This document shows, one piece after another, positions 35,683-38,737 of a DNA stretch of 38,737 nt (positions within the stretch are counted from its first letter, which is position 1; each line of letters starts with the position of its first letter). A program made the translations under genes and the position numbers. The notes beneath the pieces are model-generated. The model saw only the letters and a list, made by a program, of their open reading frames with translations, did not search any database and had not been told where the DNA came from. Source of the stretch: FW021-bin31 sp964478125 (lineage in GTDB: Bacteria; Bacteroidota; Bacteroidia; Chitinophagales; Chitinophagaceae); the NCBI GenBank assembly GCA_964478125.1, contig CAYZGR010000030.1, positions 1 to 38,737 on the forward strand, given 5' to 3'.

Positions 35683-36426
35683 TTATTGATAACCATCCAG
35701 AAGAGATGCCGAATCATTATCCAGAAAACAAATACAGTTCGGATGATTTCTCAATATGCTGGCAGGAAATAAATTGCTTACCGGATGTTCCAGACAATTC
35801 TTAATAGCCTGCGCTTTTCTCTTGTCAGGAGCGGAACAAATAATGTATTTTGATTTCATAATCTGGTGAACCGACATACTGATGGCCTGCCGGGGCACTT
35901 CATCAACAGATTGAAACCACCCCTCTGAAAGCTGCTGGTTCCTACACTGCTCGTCCAGATCTACAACCAGGTAGGACTGCTCCGTATCAAAATCTGCAGG
36001 AGGGTCATTAAACGCCAGGTGTCCATTCTCCCCGATACCAACTAAGGCCACATCAATGGGATATTTTTCAATGAGGCCGCCCATTTTCCTGCATTCTTCC
36101 ACGGGATCGTTTTCCCCGTTAATCAGATAGGCAGCTTTCAGCGAAGGTACTTTATCCAAAAATCTTTCTTTAAGGTATTTTCTGAAACTGGCTCCATGCG
36201 ATTCCGGTAGTCCGATATATTCATCCAAATGGAACATGGTTATTTTATCCCACGCTATATCTTTTTCTCTGATAAGCTGTTTTAAAGTCTCGAACTGGCT
36301 AGCGCCCGTAGCCAAAATGAGGTTTGCACTATCTTTTTCTTCAATAGACTTTCTGATGAGTGATGCCGTTTTTTTTCCTGCTTCTATCCCTAATAATTCC
36401 GGATTTTTTTGGATATTTATTTTCAT
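35683..36426 (-). CDS. nagB: Glucosamine-6-phosphate deaminase family protein
   Basis: Converts glucosamine 6-phosphate to fructose 6-phosphate and ammonia. The 247-residue protein has LATGASQFETL (phosphate loop), MFHLDEYIGL with Asp68 matching the E. coli base Asp72, and GIGENGHLAFNDP with His136 matching His143. Two E. coli residues differ: Asp141 is Asn134, and Glu148 is Asp141. The GIGENGH-AFNDP form is known to me from a separate NagB-like branch. The enzyme is also shorter than E. coli NagB (266). The neighbours nagA and the transporter support the function. A galactosamine-6-phosphate deaminase (AgaI type) is the main alternative. It is first in the operon, with a predicted promoter about 140 nt upstream. 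Confidence 0.88.
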   Translation of the reverse strand: MKINIQKNPELLGIEAGKKTASLIRKSIEEKDSANLILATGASQFETLKQLIREKDIAWDKITMFHLDEYIGLPESHGASFRKYLKERFLDKVPSLKAAYLINGENDPVEECRKMGGLIEKYPIDVALVGIGENGHLAFNDPPADFDTEQSYLVVDLDEQCRNQQLSEGWFQSVDEVPRQAISMSVHQIMKSKYIICSAPDKRKAQAIKNCLEHPVSNLFPASILRNHPNCICFLDNDSASLLDGYQ

Positions 36427-36567
36427 TATATATTAAAATTTTAGTTTAAACAGTTCAATTCTATAATCTTTGTATTTATGATAATCAAATCAATTTATCT
36501 CTTTTTTAAAGTCATAAATAAAGAAAATCCGACTGATTGTTTATCCTATAGAAGTACAACAGATAGA

Positions 36568-36599
36568 CAAATTTAAACTTTCAGAATACAGGCCCCAAA
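36568..36599 (-). promoter_or_regulatory. Predicted promoter of the nagB-nagA-transporter operon
   Basis: On the minus strand, TTTG (36599-36596), a 20-nt spacer and TAAATTTG (36575-36568) fit the Bacteroidota promoter consensus. The leader to the nagB ATG would be about 135 nt, long enough to hold regulation, but I see no strong stem in it. Confidence 0.55.
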
Positions 36600-36698
36600 A
36601 AAATCACCGATAACGATCCCGAAAAAGAGATCCTTAAGGGAGTAGCAACCGTATAAAATCCTAACATTCAAATAATGATAACATTAACCACACCATAC

Positions 36699-38126
36699 TT
36701 ATAACTTTATCTTAGTAGTCGCGCCTTTATCCAGTAAGATATCTACCGGTTCATTGGTTTCCCAGGCACCGCGTGTAAAATCAGGGACTTCAACCGTATT
36801 AGAATGATTGGCTACCGACATTTCACTCAAAGGTGAGATAGAACTCCATAGCGCGGCATCATATACGTCCTGATCCAATGGCAAACCATTTCGAAGGCAA
36901 TCTATCGTCCTCCAGTCCATCAGAAAGTCCATTCCCCCATGACCTCCGACTTCTTTTGCCAGTTCTCCCACTTTTTTAACAATAGCAGGTTGATATTTTT
37001 CTTCTATCTTTTTTATCTCCGCTTCCGATAACCATTTTTCACCTCCGTCGGAGATCCGTGGTGGAAGCGGGTATTTCAAAGCGGTACCCTTCGTTCCGAC
37101 CACTTTATGTATTCTGGAATAAACATTTGGAGAAGACACATCATGCTGGATCATGACCGTTCTTCCCTTATGGGTACTTATGGTGCTGGTATTCATGTTT
37201 CCCCGGAACTGGGCGTTCACATATGGAGCAAAGAAACTATCTTTAGCCGCCATTTCTTTCGCCTTAGGGCCCATACTAAAATCCTTTCCGGACCTTGATT
37301 CAAGATACTCCAGTTTATCTCCCCTGTTAATATTCAAAATCTGGCATAAAGGCCCAAGTCCGTGAGTAGGATACAGATTCCCGTTTCTTCGTGTATTTTG
37401 CCTCAGGCGCCACATTTCCCAATAATGGTTTTTATCAAAGTTCTCATTAAAAACATTATGATGTATATAAGCCCCTTCACAATGTATGATATCTCCAAAA
37501 AAGTTTTGCCGCGCCATATTAAGGGTCAACAACTCAAAAAAGTCGTAACAACAGTTTTCCATCATCATACAATATTTCTTCGTCTGTTCCGAAGTTTCTA
37601 CCAATTGCCAACACTCCTCCAGCGTGACGGCAGCAGGAACTTCAATGCATACATGCTTGTCCTGCTTCATCGCGTATAATGCCATAGGAGTATGCATATC
37701 CCAGGGAGTGGCAATAAAGATCAGGTCGATGTCCTGTCGCTCACAGAGTTTTTTCCAATCTTCCGCATGCCCGGTATAAACATCCGGATGATGTCCTGCG
37801 TCATTGGCCAGCTTTTTGGCCCGATTGGCATACTCCGGCCGCAAATCACATATTCCTTTAATTTCCACACCCTCTAATTTGGTCATGTTTTTTAAGTGTG
37901 CAGGTCCCCTGTTGCCCAGGCCAATAAACCCCGTCCTTACCACATCAATTTTTGGAGCTGCATATCCGCACATATTAAACAATTGAGAACCCGGCTTTTC
38001 CCCATGTCGGATTACCGTGTTCACACCCACAGGTTCTTTGGCGAAACCTTTGATAACGGGAGCTCCAAATATCCCCAGCCCGGTCAGGCCTGATAATTTC
38101 AAGAATGATCTGCGATTGTTTTTCAT
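36699..38126 (-). CDS. Tat-exported GH109-like enzyme (alpha-N-acetylgalactosaminidase family, Gfo/Idh/MocA fold)
   Basis: GH109 enzymes use bound NAD and an oxidation-elimination mechanism to release terminal alpha-GalNAc. The 475-residue protein begins with a twin-arginine signal (NRRSFLKLSG), consistent with export after folding with its cofactor. The Rossmann motif VRTGFIGLGNRGPAHL follows at about 65-80. HYWEMWRLRQNTRRNGNLYPTHGLGPLCQ, with its tyrosine and histidine, is the segment that marks GH109 within the oxidoreductase superfamily. The C-terminal half ends with GGHGGMDFLMDWR. It sits between a two-domain esterase gene (33 bp upstream) and the nag operon, all on the same strand. An inositol-type dehydrogenase is less likely because of the GH109 segment. 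Confidence 0.87.
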   Translation of the reverse strand: MKNNRRSFLKLSGLTGLGIFGAPVIKGFAKEPVGVNTVIRHGEKPGSQLFNMCGYAAPKIDVVRTGFIGLGNRGPAHLKNMTKLEGVEIKGICDLRPEYANRAKKLANDAGHHPDVYTGHAEDWKKLCERQDIDLIFIATPWDMHTPMALYAMKQDKHVCIEVPAAVTLEECWQLVETSEQTKKYCMMMENCCYDFFELLTLNMARQNFFGDIIHCEGAYIHHNVFNENFDKNHYWEMWRLRQNTRRNGNLYPTHGLGPLCQILNINRGDKLEYLESRSGKDFSMGPKAKEMAAKDSFFAPYVNAQFRGNMNTSTISTHKGRTVMIQHDVSSPNVYSRIHKVVGTKGTALKYPLPPRISDGGEKWLSEAEIKKIEEKYQPAIVKKVGELAKEVGGHGGMDFLMDWRTIDCLRNGLPLDQDVYDAALWSSISPLSEMSVANHSNTVEVPDFTRGAWETNEPVDILLDKGATTKIKL

Positions 38127-38159
38127 TGTTATTATGAGTTATAAATCCAATAGACGCCT

Positions 38160-38737
38160 CTATGGTTTCATAAAGGCAACTATTTTATTGAATGGTAACG
38201 GTTTAGAAAATATTGAAAACCGATCTTTATTGTTTTCCAGTTCGGATACTTTATTAAGGCGCTCATCTTTTAGATCCGGATTTGCATTATAAATCAACAA
38301 ACGTTGATTGGATGCAAGTGCTAACACCGTCTTTATTCCCCCGATTCGCATAATGCCCGGTATTTGTAATTGTAACCTATCTTTATCAGCCGTAGGATCA
38401 AAATGGTCGCCATCTATGACAATATGATCCAGGTCTTTCGTTGTCGCCGCTAAAAGCAAGCCTGTCATTCCGGTATTTCCGGTAGCATACAAATTTATAG
38501 AACCCGATAAATCTTTATTTTCCTTAAGCGCTTTGATAATAGTAATCAGGTCCTGGATTTGATTCTGCCTGTCTGTAAGATTATAGGTTGTAAAAAACTT
38601 CGTGTGTTCATCTCTTCTTGTCAATGTTGAATCCTGCAATACATGCTCGCCTTGCTTAAACAGATCGGGGGTTAAGACATTAAATCCATTATTAAGCAGT
38701 GTCTTTATCCTCTTATCAGGTACTGCACTTCCTTTTG
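38160..38737 (-). CDS. C-terminal part of an alpha/beta-hydrolase family esterase (cut by the window end)
   Basis: The frame is open to the window edge, so only the last ~191 residues are seen. The first visible part (VPDKRIKTLLNNGFNVLTPD) is the start of an alpha/beta-hydrolase domain. FFTTYNLTDRQNQIQDLITII and IPGIMRIGGIKTVLALASNQRLLIYN resemble the second, usually inactive hydrolase domain of two-domain acetyl-xylan-esterase-like proteins from Bacteroidota and Planctomycetes. The expected nucleophile elbow G-x-S-x-G reads YATGNTGMTG, with no serine, which fits an inactive second domain. The catalytic domain, if any, lies outside the window. GH109 follows after 33 bp. Confidence 0.65.
   Translation of the reverse strand, partial: KGSAVPDKRIKTLLNNGFNVLTPDLFKQGEHVLQDSTLTRRDEHTKFFTTYNLTDRQNQIQDLITIIKALKENKDLSGSINLYATGNTGMTGLLLAATTKDLDHIVIDGDHFDPTADKDRLQLQIPGIMRIGGIKTVLALASNQRLLIYNANPDLKDERLNKVSELENNKDRFSIFSKPLPFNKIVAFMKP

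Overview
The window looks like chromosomal DNA of a Bacteroidota bacterium, most likely Chitinophagaceae or a close relative. The evidence is a SusC/SusD pair, promoter-like sites of the Bacteroidota type (TAnnTTTG with an upstream TTG or TTTG), DUF4783 and NRDE/TANGO2 families, and an SLBB polysaccharide exporter. I saw no rRNA, tRNA, CRISPR array, transposase or phage gene. About 30 genes, two of them gene remnants, fill nearly all of the window.

Layout. (1) 1-7.4 kb: SLBB export protein, a gene-free stretch of about 600 bp, enoyl-CoA hydratase, a small membrane protein, and the single-chain glycine decarboxylase GcvP. (2) 7.4-19.2 kb: an NRDE/TANGO2 gene, then an AraC-type regulator and a polysaccharide-utilisation-like locus on the + strand: SusC, SusD, a lipoprotein aryl-sulfate sulfotransferase (ASST), a GH130 mannosylglucose phosphorylase and a GPH sugar symporter. 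A perfect 12-bp inverted repeat in the susC leader includes the susC start codon. The locus ends in two abutting gene remnants: the C-terminus of a TonB-dependent receptor (- strand) and a headless second NRDE gene (+ strand), which meet at a perfect 12-bp palindrome. (3) 19.2-29 kb: RNase HII and DUF4783, then a - strand block. It holds a phosphatase-glycosyltransferase fusion resembling the bifunctional glucosylglycerol-phosphate synthase/phosphatase GgpPS, placed 14 bp behind a glycerol-3-phosphate dehydrogenase, followed upstream by ScpA, a lactonase-like metallo-hydrolase, a methionine aminopeptidase, a beta-CASP nuclease and LysA. (4) 29-33 kb: three genes of the ebo cluster, eboD-eboE-eboF, in canonical order but without eboA, B or C. 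(5) 33-38.7 kb: an amino-sugar region: nagB-nagA-transporter in an apparent operon, a Tat-exported GH109 enzyme, and the C-terminal part of a two-domain esterase cut by the window end.

How the genes may work together. The SusCD pair would import an oligosaccharide, the GPH symporter would carry a disaccharide into the cytoplasm and GH130 would phosphorolyse it. The ASST is the odd member and suggests that sulfate or aryl chemistry belongs to this locus. GpsA would supply glycerol 3-phosphate to the GgpPS-like fusion for the compatible solute glucosylglycerol. GH109 would release N-acetylated amino sugar, with NagA and NagB handling its phosphorylated form; no amino-sugar kinase is present here.

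All family assignments come from reading motifs by eye. No database search was run. The most interesting points are the start-codon hairpin of susC, the ASST-containing locus, the truncated ebo set, the GgpPS-GpsA pair and the double-remnant junction.
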